Shown: positions 1 to 8,041, counted from the first letter of the stretch. The stretch is DNA of 64,000 nucleotides from QIAW01 sp035487295 (GCA_035487295.1 DATHMH010000025.1:1-64000); one strand, 5' to 3'. A program made the numbers and translations. The notes: generated by a model not told the origin, from the sequence alone.

Positions 1-1314
1 GGTCTGACCGGAACAACGTTCTCCGACACGGGGCTGAACGCTTCGACCACCTACTTCTACGTGGTCCAAGCAGTGAACTGTGCCGGTACGGCGTCTTCTA
101 CCCAGACGTCGGCGACCACGCCATCAAAGTGCACTGCCGGCGTGCCGGCGCCGCCGACCGGTTTGACAGCGATGGCAGTCTCTTCCGCCCAGATCAACCT
201 GAGCTGGACGGCATCGTCCACCAGCGGTGTCACGTACTCGGTATTCCGTTCGACCAGCAGCGGCTTTACTCCGTCTGCCGCCAACCAGATCGCCAGCGGC
301 CTGACCGGAACAACGTTCTCCGATACGGGATTGAATGCTTCGACCACTTACTTCTACGTGGTCCAGGCAGTGAACTGTGCCGGTACTGCGTCTTCTGCCC
401 AGGCGTCCGCGACTACGCCGTCAAGTTGCACTGCGGGTGTGCCGGCAGCACCAACCGGTTTGACGGGGACAGCGGTGTCTTCCACGCAGATCAACCTGAG
501 CTGGATGGCATCGTCCACGAGCGGTGTCACGTACTCGGTGTTCCGTTCGACCAGCAGCGGCTTCACGCCAACAGCCGCCAATCGGATCGCCAGCGGTCTG
601 ACCGGAACAACGTTCTCCGACACGGGGCTGAACGCTTCGACTACTTACTTCTACGTGGTCCAGGCGGTGAACTGTGCCGGTACGGCGTCTTCTGCCCAGG
701 CATCGGCGACCACGCCGTCAAGTTGCACCGCCGGAGTGCCGGCGCCGCCGACGGGTTTGACGGGGACAGCGGTGTCTTCCACGCAGATCAACCTGAGCTG
801 GATGGCATCGACTACCAGCGGCGTCACGTACTCGGTGTTCCGTTCGACGACTAGCGGCTTTACTCCGTCAGCCGCCAACCAGATCGCCAGCGGTCTGACC
901 GGAACAACGTTTTCCAACACGGGGCTGAACGCTTCAACCACGTACTTCTACGTGGTTCAGGCAGTGAACTGTGCCGGTACAGCGTCTTCTGCCCAGGCAT
1001 CGGCGACCACGCCGTCAAGTTGCACTGCGGGCCTGCCGGCGGCGCCAACCGGTTTGACGGCAACTGCGATCTCTTCCACGCAGATCAACCTGAGCTGGAC
1101 AGCATCGTCCACCAGCGGTGTCACGTACTCGGTGTTCCGTTCGACTACCAGCGGCTTTACGCCATCAGCTTCCAACCAGATCGCCAGCGGTCTCACCGGG
1201 ACAACGTTTCCCAACACAGGGCTGAACGCTTCGACTACCTACTTCTACGTGGTCCAGGCGGTGAACTGTGCTGGTACAGCGTCTTCTGCGCAAGCACCGG
1301 CGACCACGCCGTCA
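1..1314 (+). repeat. Tandem 297-bp coding repeats (FN3 units)
   Basis: The phrase GGTCTGACCGGAACAACG recurs at 1, 298, 595 and 892, and in slightly changed form at 1189, an exact 297-bp period. Copies are nearly identical at the DNA level, including synonymous sites, which suggests recent duplication or gene conversion. Confidence 0.9.
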
Positions 1315-2208
1315 GGAGGAGGACTAGGAACGGTCATTCAGATCAACAGTGGTGGCCCGGCGAGTGGAACCTGGGTGGCTGACACCGATGTCGCAGGCGG
1401 CAATACTGCGTCCACAGGGGCGGTTATCGATACATCGCTGGTCGCCAACCCGGCGCCACAGAATGTCTATCAAACCGTCCGTTGGGGCTCTTTCACCTAT
1501 ACCATCCCGAATCTAATTGCGGGGACTGCCTATACCGTGAACTTGCACTTCGCGGAGATCACCTGGACTGCCATCGGTCAGCGGGTATTCAACGTTCTGG
1601 TGAACGGAAAGCATGTCCTCAACAACTTCGATATCATCGCCGCGGCCGGCGCCCCCAACAAGGCGGTTGTTGAGAGCGTAGCCACAACAGCAAACAGCAG
1701 CGGGCAGATCGTGATTCAGTTCACGGTTGGCACCGTGGACAACCCGGAGATCAGCGGTATCGAGGTCATCAAGGGTATCGCCTCGAACGCCAATCTCTCG
1801 CTGGGCGCGACCGCAACCGCAAGCAGCGTTGCGTCAGGTTTCCCGGCTTCGAACGCCAACGATGGCAATCCGCGTTCGTACTGGGAAAGCCTGAACAGCG
1901 CGGCGTTCCCGCAGTGGGTGGACTTGAACTTCGGTTCGGTCCAGAACATTGGGCACGTGACGCTCAGGCTGCCGCCGCTTACAACCTGGGCGACCAGGAC
2001 CGAGACGTTGTCGGTTCAAGTTTCCTCCGACGGCGCCACGTACACGACGGTTGTTCCCTCGGCTGGGTATATCTTTAATCCAGCCACAGGCAACAGCGTC
2101 AGCTTCAGCCTCCCGGCCGGGACCACAGCGCGGAACGTGAGGCTGGTCTTTACCGCTAACACCGGCTGGCCGGCAGCGCAGCTTTCCGAATTACAGGTCT
2201 CTCCGTAG
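1..2208 (+). CDS. FN3-repeat, malectin and discoidin domain surface protein (5' end outside window)
   Basis: The reading frame is open from base 1, so the true start lies upstream; the first in-frame GTG at 61 is only an internal codon. The first ~440 residues are 4.4 copies of a 99-residue fibronectin type III repeat with conserved LSWTASSTSGVTYSVFRS and TTYFYVVQAVNCAG strands. Each repeat has two cysteines 17 residues apart, likely an internal disulfide. Next comes a malectin-like domain (about residues 440-595 of the visible part, starting TVIQINSGGPASGTW) and a C-terminal F5/8 type C (discoidin) domain (NLSLGATATASS...LSELQVSP). All three folds are typical of secreted or surface proteins, and the last two often bind carbohydrate. 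No catalytic domain is visible, but one could lie upstream. Function is inferred as polysaccharide or surface binding. Confidence 0.85.
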   Translation, partial: GLTGTTFSDTGLNASTTYFYVVQAVNCAGTASSTQTSATTPSKCTAGVPAPPTGLTAMAVSSAQINLSWTASSTSGVTYSVFRSTSSGFTPSAANQIASGLTGTTFSDTGLNASTTYFYVVQAVNCAGTASSAQASATTPSSCTAGVPAAPTGLTGTAVSSTQINLSWMASSTSGVTYSVFRSTSSGFTPTAANRIASGLTGTTFSDTGLNASTTYFYVVQAVNCAGTASSAQASATTPSSCTAGVPAPPTGLTGTAVSSTQINLSWMASTTSGVTYSVFRSTTSGFTPSAANQIASGLTGTTFSNTGLNASTTYFYVVQAVNCAGTASSAQASATTPSSCTAGLPAAPTGLTATAISSTQINLSWTASSTSGVTYSVFRSTTSGFTPSASNQIASGLTGTTFPNTGLNASTTYFYVVQAVNCAGTASSAQAPATTPSGGGLGTVIQINSGGPASGTWVADTDVAGGNTASTGAVIDTSLVANPAPQNVYQTVRWGSFTYTIPNLIAGTAYTVNLHFAEITWTAIGQRVFNVLVNGKHVLNNFDIIAAAGAPNKAVVESVATTANSSGQIVIQFTVGTVDNPEISGIEVIKGIASNANLSLGATATASSVASGFPASNANDGNPRSYWESLNSAAFPQWVDLNFGSVQNIGHVTLRLPPLTTWATRTETLSVQVSSDGATYTTVVPSAGYIFNPATGNSVSFSLPAGTTARNVRLVFTANTGWPAAQLSELQVSP

Positions 2209-2226
2209 CCGGTTCAACCGTAGATT

Positions 2227-2307
2227 GATCGGGCTTTCGGCCCCAGCTAACCGCCGAAAGCCCGATCCGACAGTCCGGCGGATGGGTAAACCCATCCGCC
2301 GGATTTT
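2227..2307 (+). terminator. Double hairpin terminator after the FN3 gene
   Basis: Two perfect inverted repeats follow the stop codon. The first has a 14-bp stem (2227-2240 with 2254-2267). The second has a 13-bp stem (2274-2286 with 2291-2303), a TAAA loop, and then TTTT. The second fits an intrinsic terminator for the upstream gene. Confidence 0.75.
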
Positions 2308-2409
2308 GTGTTCTGGACAGGGAACCACAAGGTCGACATTGTGCCGTCCTCTGGCTGACGCGATATTCGCCGCAGGCTGCCAGGCGACTCACAGCCACGG
2401 CAGTGAAAA

Positions 2410-2991
2410 TCATGGGGCGAGGTTTGCCAACAAATCCACAACCGGAGTTAGTTGAGAGGCTCTTAGCGACACGCTAAATAATCGGCGAGGATCGTTGTTG
2501 TACGTCAGGGAATACCTGTTCGCGCCAAATAATTTATCGCCAAAATTCTGGAACTCCGGCTTCAACTTTTCCCGGGTTTCCTCGCGGTTTGGGGCGAGCA
2601 GGCGATCGTTAACGAAGATTTCCATATCCTGGCCGTTGAAGCGCAATTTTCCCTGCAAGCTGGTCTCGGCTTCCAGACGTTGGCACGCGTTCAGGGCGGC
2701 ACGCGCCGCCTGTTTCAGGCGATCCTGATTGCTGCCCTCCAGCACGGCTTTGCGATTGTAACGGACTCCCAACCGGCTATCGGTGTTGTCGACACTATAA
2801 TCGCCCTGAATGCCAATCAGGATCACGCCGGGGCCGGCGGGGACATGGCGGTAATCGGCGACATCCACCAATTGCTCCTCGTAAATCTGGCCCTGGATCC
2901 AGTTGTGGAACACCGGCACCACCGGCTCGAGGTTGACTCCTTCAGGATCTTTCACCAGGAGTTTTACATTAATGTGGTTAAGCTCCATCAA
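2410..2991 (-). CDS. Conserved hypothetical protein in the sulfite reductase operon
   Basis: The protein has 193 residues, is soluble, and shows no signal peptide, membrane segment or cysteine cluster. I do not recognise a named family. It lies 40 bp downstream of the sulfite/nitrite reductase on the same strand, so the two are probably co-transcribed. The start at 2991 (MMELNHINVK) is preceded by AAGGA about ten bases upstream; the second Met is an equally possible start. An accessory role in sulfite or nitrite reduction is suggested by context only. Confidence 0.7.
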   Translation of the reverse strand: MMELNHINVKLLVKDPEGVNLEPVVPVFHNWIQGQIYEEQLVDVADYRHVPAGPGVILIGIQGDYSVDNTDSRLGVRYNRKAVLEGSNQDRLKQAARAALNACQRLEAETSLQGKLRFNGQDMEIFVNDRLLAPNREETREKLKPEFQNFGDKLFGANRYSLTYNNDPRRLFSVSLRASQLTPVVDLLANLAP

Positions 2992-3031
2992 GCATTGTTC
3001 CTTGTCGTTAAGATAGCGTACTGATTTTCTA

Positions 3032-5287
3032 TCACGCGCTCACCGCGGCCGCAGTACCCAGCTTGTTGTTGCAACTGTGCGCGGCGTCAATAAAAAGCTG
3101 GGCTTCATCAATCAGATAGCGGCTCGATTCCAGCGTGTAGGGCCGGCCTGCTTGTTTGTGAGCGTCAAACAAGTAATTGGCGAATTTTCCACCGGCAAAG
3201 GGGTCCCAAAATAACTGGGTATCGTAGAAGCGTGTGCGAAACTCGGAAATAATCTGGTCCGGATTGTCGGTGATATTGGGATAATTGATCTTCACTAGGC
3301 CCTTAGCCGCGCGCAGCATGGCTTGATACGCTGCTTTTGCCGCCTCGGCGGCCTCCCCTTTTTCGAGGGCCAGTTGCGCCTCGAAAACTCCGCGTTCAGC
3401 GGCGGCCAGATCGAACTCGACGGCTGAGACCACTTCTCCGGCGCATTCGCCGACGCCCATGTCACCCAGGCTGTACTCCCGCGGATCGCCCCAATCGCTG
3501 AAGTAGGAGCGGTCACCGGCCGGCGGGCGCGTAAGATCGTCGAGCAGGTTTTTCAGCTCCGCTTTGCCGATCCGCTTGGTGAAATCTTTGAAGCTCTCTC
3601 CCGGCGTTCGTCCAGCCACGTAGCGCTCGGTCAGGCGTGTGACGACCTGGGGAATGTTCTTGGAAGGCACCGCCACTACGGGAAGCCCGTAGGAGCCGGC
3701 GTTATGCTCCCACTCGCCGCCCAGAACCACCTGAAAGTGTGGAACAGCGTAGCCTGCAACCTTGCGGCTGACCCCATAAAAACCAATATCGGCCACGTGA
3801 TGCTGCCCGCAACTGTTGAAGCAGCCACTAACCTTAATATGCAGGTTTTGGACAGCCTCATCCAATTCAAAATTCTTCTCGGCCAACCTCTGGCGCAGCT
3901 CGCCGGCAAGGCCGCGTGAAGAAGAAATACCCAGCTTGCAGGTATCCGTACCCGGGCAGGAGACGATGTCCAGAATTGTTCCAGCCCCCGCCTCGGCAAG
4001 GCCCACGGCATCCAGTGCGTTGTAAAGCTCCAGCAGGTCGCTCTGGCTGATCCAGCGAATCACGAAGTTCTGTTCAACCGTGGTGCGGACCGTCTCTTTG
4101 GTAAACCGGCGAACAATATCGGCCAATGACCGAAGCTGGTTGGAGGTGATGTCGCCCAAGGGTAGAGCGACGGTCACGGTGACATAACCGGCCTGCTTCT
4201 GTGGGCGCGTATTAGTTTTCAGCCAGCGCTGAAAAGCTTCCGAAGTTGCCGAAGGCCATGCTCCGCCAGGATGTAGCGGAGTCTCCTCGAATTGCTCGGC
4301 GTCTTTTACAAAATCGATCCATCGAGGGTCAGGCGCAAGGGTCTTGCGCTCTTCATGCACCAACTCCCGGAACTTCTCAATACCCAGGTCCTGGACAAGA
4401 AACTTGATGCGGGCGCGGTTGCGGTTTTTCTTTTCTCCCAGCCTGGCGAAAACCCGCGCGATTGCCTGAGCTAGAGGCAGCAACTCTTCCGGGGGAACGA
4501 AGCCATCGAGCAGCTTCGCATAGTAGGGCACAGTGCCCAAGCCGCCGCCAACGTACACTTCAAATCCCCGCTTCTCGATTCCGTTTTCAACCCGCTTGGT
4601 CGCGATCAGGCCGAGATCATGGAGGTTTGTCAATCCGCACGCATGCTGCGCGCAGCCGCTGAAGGCAGGCTTAAACTTTCTGCCGAAGTTCTGGCAATCA
4701 GGGTGCCCAAGCAGGAACCTGGCTAAAGCATGGGAGTAAGGCGTTACGTCGAAAACTTCATCGGGGCAAACACCGGCGTAAGGGCAGGCGGTGACATTGC
4801 GAACACTGTTTCCGCAAGCCTCGCGGGTGGTGATGCCCACCGCGGCAAGCCGGTGCATGATGCTGGGTGTGTCGTCGATTTGGATATAGTGGAGCTGAAA
4901 ATCCTGGCGGGTCGTAACATGGGCGATGCCGTCGGAATATTCTTCCGCCAGCTCACCCATTACCTCGAGCTGCTCGGCATTGAGTCCGCCGCCGGGAATC
5001 TTGATGCGCTGCATGCCCGGAGCGTCCCACATGGTCATTGGGCCCTTGGTTAATTCGCCCGATGGATAGCTGATCTTCTGTACCTTCTGCCCGTCATGCC
5101 TTTGGCCGTTATCGTAGCGCTGGCCATACGCGCCGCGACGAAGCCGGGTTTCAGCAAAAAGACGCTCATCGAGCTTGCCGTGCTTTCGCAGCGTGATTTC
5201 GGTTTCGAATACGTCAATCTCGCGAGCCATGTCTTGCGGCATTTTTCCGGCAAGCTGTTCTTTCCAAAGCGAATTAGAAGCCTTCAT
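3032..5287 (-). CDS. Assimilatory sulfite/nitrite reductase, siroheme and 4Fe-4S (ferredoxin type)
   Basis: The protein has 751 residues with two ferredoxin-like half domains and the paired cofactor motifs of the family. C-x5-C (SCPGTDTCKLG) and C-x3-C (GCFNSCGQH) carry the four cysteines that ligate the 4Fe-4S cluster and siroheme. The conserved VRNVTACPYAGVCPDE stretch lies about residue 160. It catalyses six-electron reduction of sulfite to sulfide or of nitrite to ammonia in the cytoplasm. About 130 residues after the core (from about 620) form a helical extension not needed for the fold. The start at 5287 has CAGGAA seven bases upstream. The Cys-rich leader ORF and terminator just upstream argue for a role in cysteine synthesis, so sulfite is the likelier substrate. 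The substrate cannot be settled from sequence alone. Confidence 0.93.
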   Translation of the reverse strand: MKASNSLWKEQLAGKMPQDMAREIDVFETEITLRKHGKLDERLFAETRLRRGAYGQRYDNGQRHDGQKVQKISYPSGELTKGPMTMWDAPGMQRIKIPGGGLNAEQLEVMGELAEEYSDGIAHVTTRQDFQLHYIQIDDTPSIMHRLAAVGITTREACGNSVRNVTACPYAGVCPDEVFDVTPYSHALARFLLGHPDCQNFGRKFKPAFSGCAQHACGLTNLHDLGLIATKRVENGIEKRGFEVYVGGGLGTVPYYAKLLDGFVPPEELLPLAQAIARVFARLGEKKNRNRARIKFLVQDLGIEKFRELVHEERKTLAPDPRWIDFVKDAEQFEETPLHPGGAWPSATSEAFQRWLKTNTRPQKQAGYVTVTVALPLGDITSNQLRSLADIVRRFTKETVRTTVEQNFVIRWISQSDLLELYNALDAVGLAEAGAGTILDIVSCPGTDTCKLGISSSRGLAGELRQRLAEKNFELDEAVQNLHIKVSGCFNSCGQHHVADIGFYGVSRKVAGYAVPHFQVVLGGEWEHNAGSYGLPVVAVPSKNIPQVVTRLTERYVAGRTPGESFKDFTKRIGKAELKNLLDDLTRPPAGDRSYFSDWGDPREYSLGDMGVGECAGEVVSAVEFDLAAAERGVFEAQLALEKGEAAEAAKAAYQAMLRAAKGLVKINYPNITDNPDQIISEFRTRFYDTQLFWDPFAGGKFANYLFDAHKQAGRPYTLESSRYLIDEAQLFIDAAHSCNNKLGTAAAVSA

Positions 5288-5311
5288 GATTCATTCCTGT
5301 CTGCATAAAAT

Positions 5312-5346
5312 AAAAAAACCGGCCACCCGCTTCTGGGGTTGGTCGG
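5312..5346 (-). terminator. Leader terminator of the sulfite reductase attenuator
   Basis: Read on the minus strand, CCGACCAACCC (5346-5336) pairs imperfectly with GGGTGGCCGG (5328-5319). Three blocks of three pairs are separated by one mismatch and one bulge. Seven T (5318-5312) follow directly. It lies between the leader ORF and the reductase start codon (25 bp away), where it can only act as an attenuator. Confidence 0.7.
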
Positions 5347-5375
5347 CTTGAGCTTTTTGTTGAAATTAGAACTGA

Positions 5376-5456
5376 CTAGCTCACGAGCCTCTCATCCCAG
5401 AAGACACGACAACACGCGCAACAACATGTACACGTCATCTGGGTATAAGCGCTCAT
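5376..5456 (-). CDS. Cys-rich leader peptide of the sulfite reductase operon
   Basis: This is a 26-codon ORF reading MSAYTQMTCTCCCACCRVFW and then DERLVS, stop TAG at 5376-5378. Six of eight consecutive codons (9-16, bases 5432-5409) are Cys, almost all TGT. A Shine-Dalgarno-like AGAGGA (5467-5462) sits five bases before the ATG. The ORF lies 89 bp upstream of the reductase start and is followed by a terminator hairpin. Leader peptides rich in the end-product amino acid are the hallmark of ribosome-mediated attenuation (trp, his and leu leaders; cysteine leaders upstream of sulfur genes are known in Actinobacteria). The peptide itself probably has no function beyond sensing Cys-tRNA. Confidence 0.78.
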   Translation of the reverse strand: MSAYTQMTCTCCCACCRVFWDERLVS

Positions 5457-5467
5457 CGCAGTCCTCT

Positions 5468-5497
5468 ATTATGACGGTAATCCCAGGCAAAATGCAA
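5468..5497 (-). promoter_or_regulatory. Possible promoter of the cysteine leader
   Basis: On the minus strand TTGCAT (5497-5492) and CATAAT (5473-5468) are separated by 18 bp. The -10 is a 5/6 match; the -35 is weak. If used, transcription would start near 5461, leaving a very short leader before the peptide ATG and excluding the AGAGGA site. A promoter further upstream, inside the divergent DUF302 gene, would keep that site. Confidence 0.3.
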
Positions 5498-5509
5498 GAG
5501 GAGACATAT

Positions 5510-5905
5510 ATGACACTCAATACAGGCAAAGGAATCATCGACACACCCAGCAATCATTCCGTGGACGAGACCGTGGAAAGGCTGAAGGGGATACTGCAAG
5601 CAAAGGGAGTCACGCTGTTCGCGTTGGTCGACCATAGCGGGGAAGCCGAAAAAGCGGGGATGAAAATGCGTCCCACCAAGCTGCTGATTTTCGGAAGCCC
5701 AAAGGCCGGCACGCCCTTGATGCTGGCCGCTCACAGCATCGCCATCGATCTGCCACTGAAAATTCTGATCTGGGAAGATGGCCAGGGAAAAATATGGGTT
5801 TCCTATAACAGCCCGGAGTATTTGCAGGAGCGGCATGGCGTTCCGCATGAGCTCATGCCGAACATCGCGGCCGTCGGGACATTGGCAGCCAAGGCTGGCG
5901 AATAG
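5510..5905 (+). CDS. DUF302 domain protein
   Basis: The protein has 131 residues. The start at 5510 (MTLNTGKGIID) is chosen because AGAGGAG lies seven to ten bases upstream; the frame is open further upstream, but that part overlaps the divergent cysteine leader and is not protein-like. The sequence matches the DUF302 family: a single alpha/beta domain with HSVDETVERLKGILQAKGVTLFA, a KLLIFGSPKAGTPLM core, and a C-terminal WVSYNSPEYL stretch. The family is widespread and of unknown biochemical function. No signal peptide is seen, so it is likely cytoplasmic. It is divergent from the sulfite reductase operon; no functional link is evident. Confidence 0.85.
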   Translation: MTLNTGKGIIDTPSNHSVDETVERLKGILQAKGVTLFALVDHSGEAEKAGMKMRPTKLLIFGSPKAGTPLMLAAHSIAIDLPLKILIWEDGQGKIWVSYNSPEYLQERHGVPHELMPNIAAVGTLAAKAGE

Positions 5906-5936
5906 CTCCAGCCAACTTCCCGAGGTGCGAACAAGC

Positions 5937-6863
5937 TCACAGGAACTTTTGCAGCGCCTCAGTTGTTTCCTTGGGCTGTTCTTCAAGCACCCAATGGCCG
6001 GTATCCTTGAGCACGACGACGGTTACGTCTGTCGCAACCAGCTTGGTTTGCTGCCCCAGAGCTTCTCCTAGCGACTTTTCGCCGCCGATGGTCAGAACCG
6101 GCATGGTCAGCTTGGTCTGAGAGAGCTGAGCGAAATCTTTAGCGGCCAGCTGAAATGAAACGAAATAGGCCCATGCCGCATGCATTCGTCCCGGCCGCGC
6201 GTAAGCCGCAACGTAGGCTTTGCGATCGGCTTCTGGAATCGAATGAGTTTTGTCTGCGGCCAGGTCATTCCAGAAATACTCGAAGTAGGTACGCTCGCGG
6301 CCCTGAACCAGGGCTTCAGGGGTCGGCCCGTTGAAGCGGAAATGCCATATGTTCGGGTTATTGTAGACTTCCTCCCAACCAGCGACGCCGGGAAGAAAAG
6401 CATCCATCAGGACAAGTTTCGTTACCTCCGTCGGGAACTGCGCGGCGTAGGCATAGGCGACCATCAGGCCGATGTCATGTCCCACGACCTCAGCTTTCTG
6501 CACGCCGAGCGACTTGGCGAGAGCATGAATGCAGATGGCAGCGCTCTTCATGTCCAGACCATCGGCGGGAACATCCGAGTCTCCAATGCCGGGTAGGTCG
6601 GGTGCGATTACGGTGAAGCGCTCGGCCAGAACGGGAACAATCGGCTTCCACATCCGCGAAGTTTCCGCAAAACCATGCAATAGTATGAGTGGTGTACCCT
6701 GGCCGGCGGTCATGTAATGCAACTTGACGCCGTTGATCTCCGCCGTGCGCGAGACGAGGGTTTTATCTGTGGATTGTCCATAAGCGTTGGAGCAGGATGC
6801 TGTGAAGAGAAAAAGTGGACCAGACATCGCCATGCTTAGAAGAAGGTTCAAAGCGCGTTTCAT
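5937..6863 (-). CDS. Exported alpha/beta hydrolase, epoxide hydrolase-like
   Basis: The protein has 308 residues from the start at 6863, chosen for AGGAG seven bases upstream and because it begins a clear signal peptide (MKRALNLLLSMAMSGPLFLF, then TASCSNAYG). The alpha/beta hydrolase fold shows the HGFAE oxyanion loop. The nucleophile elbow is GHDIG, with Asp rather than Ser, as in epoxide hydrolases and haloalkane dehalogenases. The C-terminal catalytic His is in DTGHWVLEEQP. Substrate is unknown. It is convergent with the DUF302 gene. A Cys in TASC could make it a lipoprotein, but the lipobox is poor. Confidence 0.85.
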   Translation of the reverse strand: MKRALNLLLSMAMSGPLFLFTASCSNAYGQSTDKTLVSRTAEINGVKLHYMTAGQGTPLILLHGFAETSRMWKPIVPVLAERFTVIAPDLPGIGDSDVPADGLDMKSAAICIHALAKSLGVQKAEVVGHDIGLMVAYAYAAQFPTEVTKLVLMDAFLPGVAGWEEVYNNPNIWHFRFNGPTPEALVQGRERTYFEYFWNDLAADKTHSIPEADRKAYVAAYARPGRMHAAWAYFVSFQLAAKDFAQLSQTKLTMPVLTIGGEKSLGEALGQQTKLVATDVTVVVLKDTGHWVLEEQPKETTEALQKFL

Positions 6864-7046
6864 GGAAAGCTCCTGTTGAAAGGCCAGCGAAAGACAATGT
6901 TCTCTATTAGAGTTTATTATCCAGCGTTGAGGCATTCTACTGTATTGGGCTAACTAGGGGCTAAATTGCCAAGCGCCAAAATGCCAAGTGCGCCTTTTGG
7001 GGGTTGAAGGCTGAGCGCTGAATGCTGCTTTTCAATTGCTTTTCTG

Positions 7047-7075
7047 TTGACACCATGCCGCAGCCTACCTATGAT
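7047..7075 (+). promoter_or_regulatory. Sigma-70 type promoter of the RodZ-like gene
   Basis: A perfect TTGACA (7047-7052) is followed by a 17-bp spacer and TATGAT (7070-7075). Transcription would start near 7082, giving an ~80-base leader to the chosen start codon at 7162. Confidence 0.65.
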
Positions 7076-7161
7076 GAGCGCAATCTTCCCGTGTTCTGGA
7101 GTAGTTTTTTTAGGTGCGGTTGCGTCGCGTCGTCCACTGTCAAGGCGTACTGGTCAAAAAA

Positions 7162-8040
7162 ATGACGGAACAACCACAGGATCCGCTGCCATCCAAGGGC
7201 ACTGCTGTGTCTTTTGGCGAGCGCATGCGGCGCGAGCGCGAAATGCGCGGCATCAAGCTGGAAGAGATCGCCGAATCCACCAAAATCGGCAAACGCAACC
7301 TGGTCGCGCTCGAGCAGGAGCAGTTTGACCAGCTTCCCGGAGGCATTTTTAACAAGGGATTCGTGCGTGCCTACGCCAAATACCTTGGTCTGGATGAAGA
7401 GCAGACGGTCAATGACTTCCTGGCGGCCTCAGCCAATTACGACCAGCCCGCAGCCCTGCAGCCACCGCCTACATCCTGGGTGAAGCCCCCGGCCATGCCC
7501 AGTGACGAAGCTTTGCGCCGCCGCAGCCGCCTGTGGGCCCTGTTGGCGGCATTTTTACTGGTAGGCGGGTTTATTGGTTGGTTCTATTGGAAGAACCACC
7601 AGCGTGCCGAGGCCGCTGACCAGCCTCAGGCACCACAGTCGGCGACCGATAACAGCGCTACTATAAAGAGTGATCCAGCGCAGGCAAGCAGCCATCCCGA
7701 AGATTCGCCACTGGCTGCAGGAAATTTGACCCCATCCACTTCGCATGCCTCGACGACTTCCAAAACAGCCTCAGCTCCCGCCAAGGGAGGGCCTTTCACC
7801 GTCAAGATCCAGGCAAAAGAGGATAGCTGGGTCGGGGTTACCTCCGACGGCAAGCAGGTAATGGATATTGTGATTCCAGCTGGCCAGGAGCGCACAATAC
7901 ACGCCCGGCAGGAGCTGGTGCTCAGGACCGGCAACGCTGGCGGCATTGAGGTCGCCCACAACGGAATCGCTATTCCAACCTTCGGCCAGGCGGGAGAAGT
8001 TAAGACTCTAACCTTCAACGCCCGCGGCCTTCAGCACTGA
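7162..8040 (+). CDS. RodZ-like membrane protein with HTH and C-terminal DUF4115 domain
   Basis: The protein has 292 residues. An N-terminal Xre-type helix-turn-helix (about residues 17-80: FGERMRREREMRGIKLEEIA, then LPGGIFNKGFVRAYAKYLGL) is followed by a Pro-rich linker. One transmembrane helix (LWALLAAFLLVGGFIGWFYW, about 130-150), a Ser/Thr-rich linker and a C-terminal beta domain of the DUF4115 type complete it. This is the layout of RodZ, which couples MreB to the cell-wall elongation machinery. Regulatory paralogues share it, so the name is by architecture. The start at 7162 (MTEQPQD) is preferred on family length; a GTG at 7114 would add 16 unusual residues. No good Shine-Dalgarno site is visible for either. 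Confidence 0.8.
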   Translation: MTEQPQDPLPSKGTAVSFGERMRREREMRGIKLEEIAESTKIGKRNLVALEQEQFDQLPGGIFNKGFVRAYAKYLGLDEEQTVNDFLAASANYDQPAALQPPPTSWVKPPAMPSDEALRRRSRLWALLAAFLLVGGFIGWFYWKNHQRAEAADQPQAPQSATDNSATIKSDPAQASSHPEDSPLAAGNLTPSTSHASTTSKTASAPAKGGPFTVKIQAKEDSWVGVTSDGKQVMDIVIPAGQERTIHARQELVLRTGNAGGIEVAHNGIAIPTFGQAGEVKTLTFNARGLQH

Positions 8041-8041
8041 G

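Larger units (their letters stand above)
5312..5456 (-). promoter_or_regulatory. Putative cysteine-responsive transcription attenuator
   Basis: Four segments show the 1-2-3-4 logic of an amino acid attenuator. Segment 1 (5443-5438, CCCAGA) lies before the Cys codons. Segment 2 (5403-5396, CTTCTGGG) lies just after them and can pair with 1 (6 bp). Segment 2 can instead pair with segment 3 (5337-5330, CCCAGAAG; 8 bp perfect), which overlaps the loop and 5' arm of the terminator. A second helix, 5383-5378 (TGAGCT) with 5354-5349 (AGCTCA), stacks inside the 2:3 form. Segments 3 and 4 make the terminator. Inferred mechanism: stalling at Cys codons frees segment 2 for antitermination, and smooth translation favours termination. 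Confidence 0.72.

Noticed and set aside
1..1314. CRISPR-like or satellite array
   Set aside because: The 297-bp repeats are continuous coding FN3 modules with no spacer structure.
5392..5427. Alternative 11-codon leader ORF (MLLRVLSCLLG) in another frame
   Set aside because: It lacks a ribosome site and has only one Cys; the overlapping 26-codon frame has both a ribosome site and the Cys run.
5339..5509. N-terminal extension of the DUF302 ORF
   Set aside because: The frame is open, but the bases are the cysteine leader and terminator on the other strand, the residues look random, and a good ribosome site lies just before 5510.
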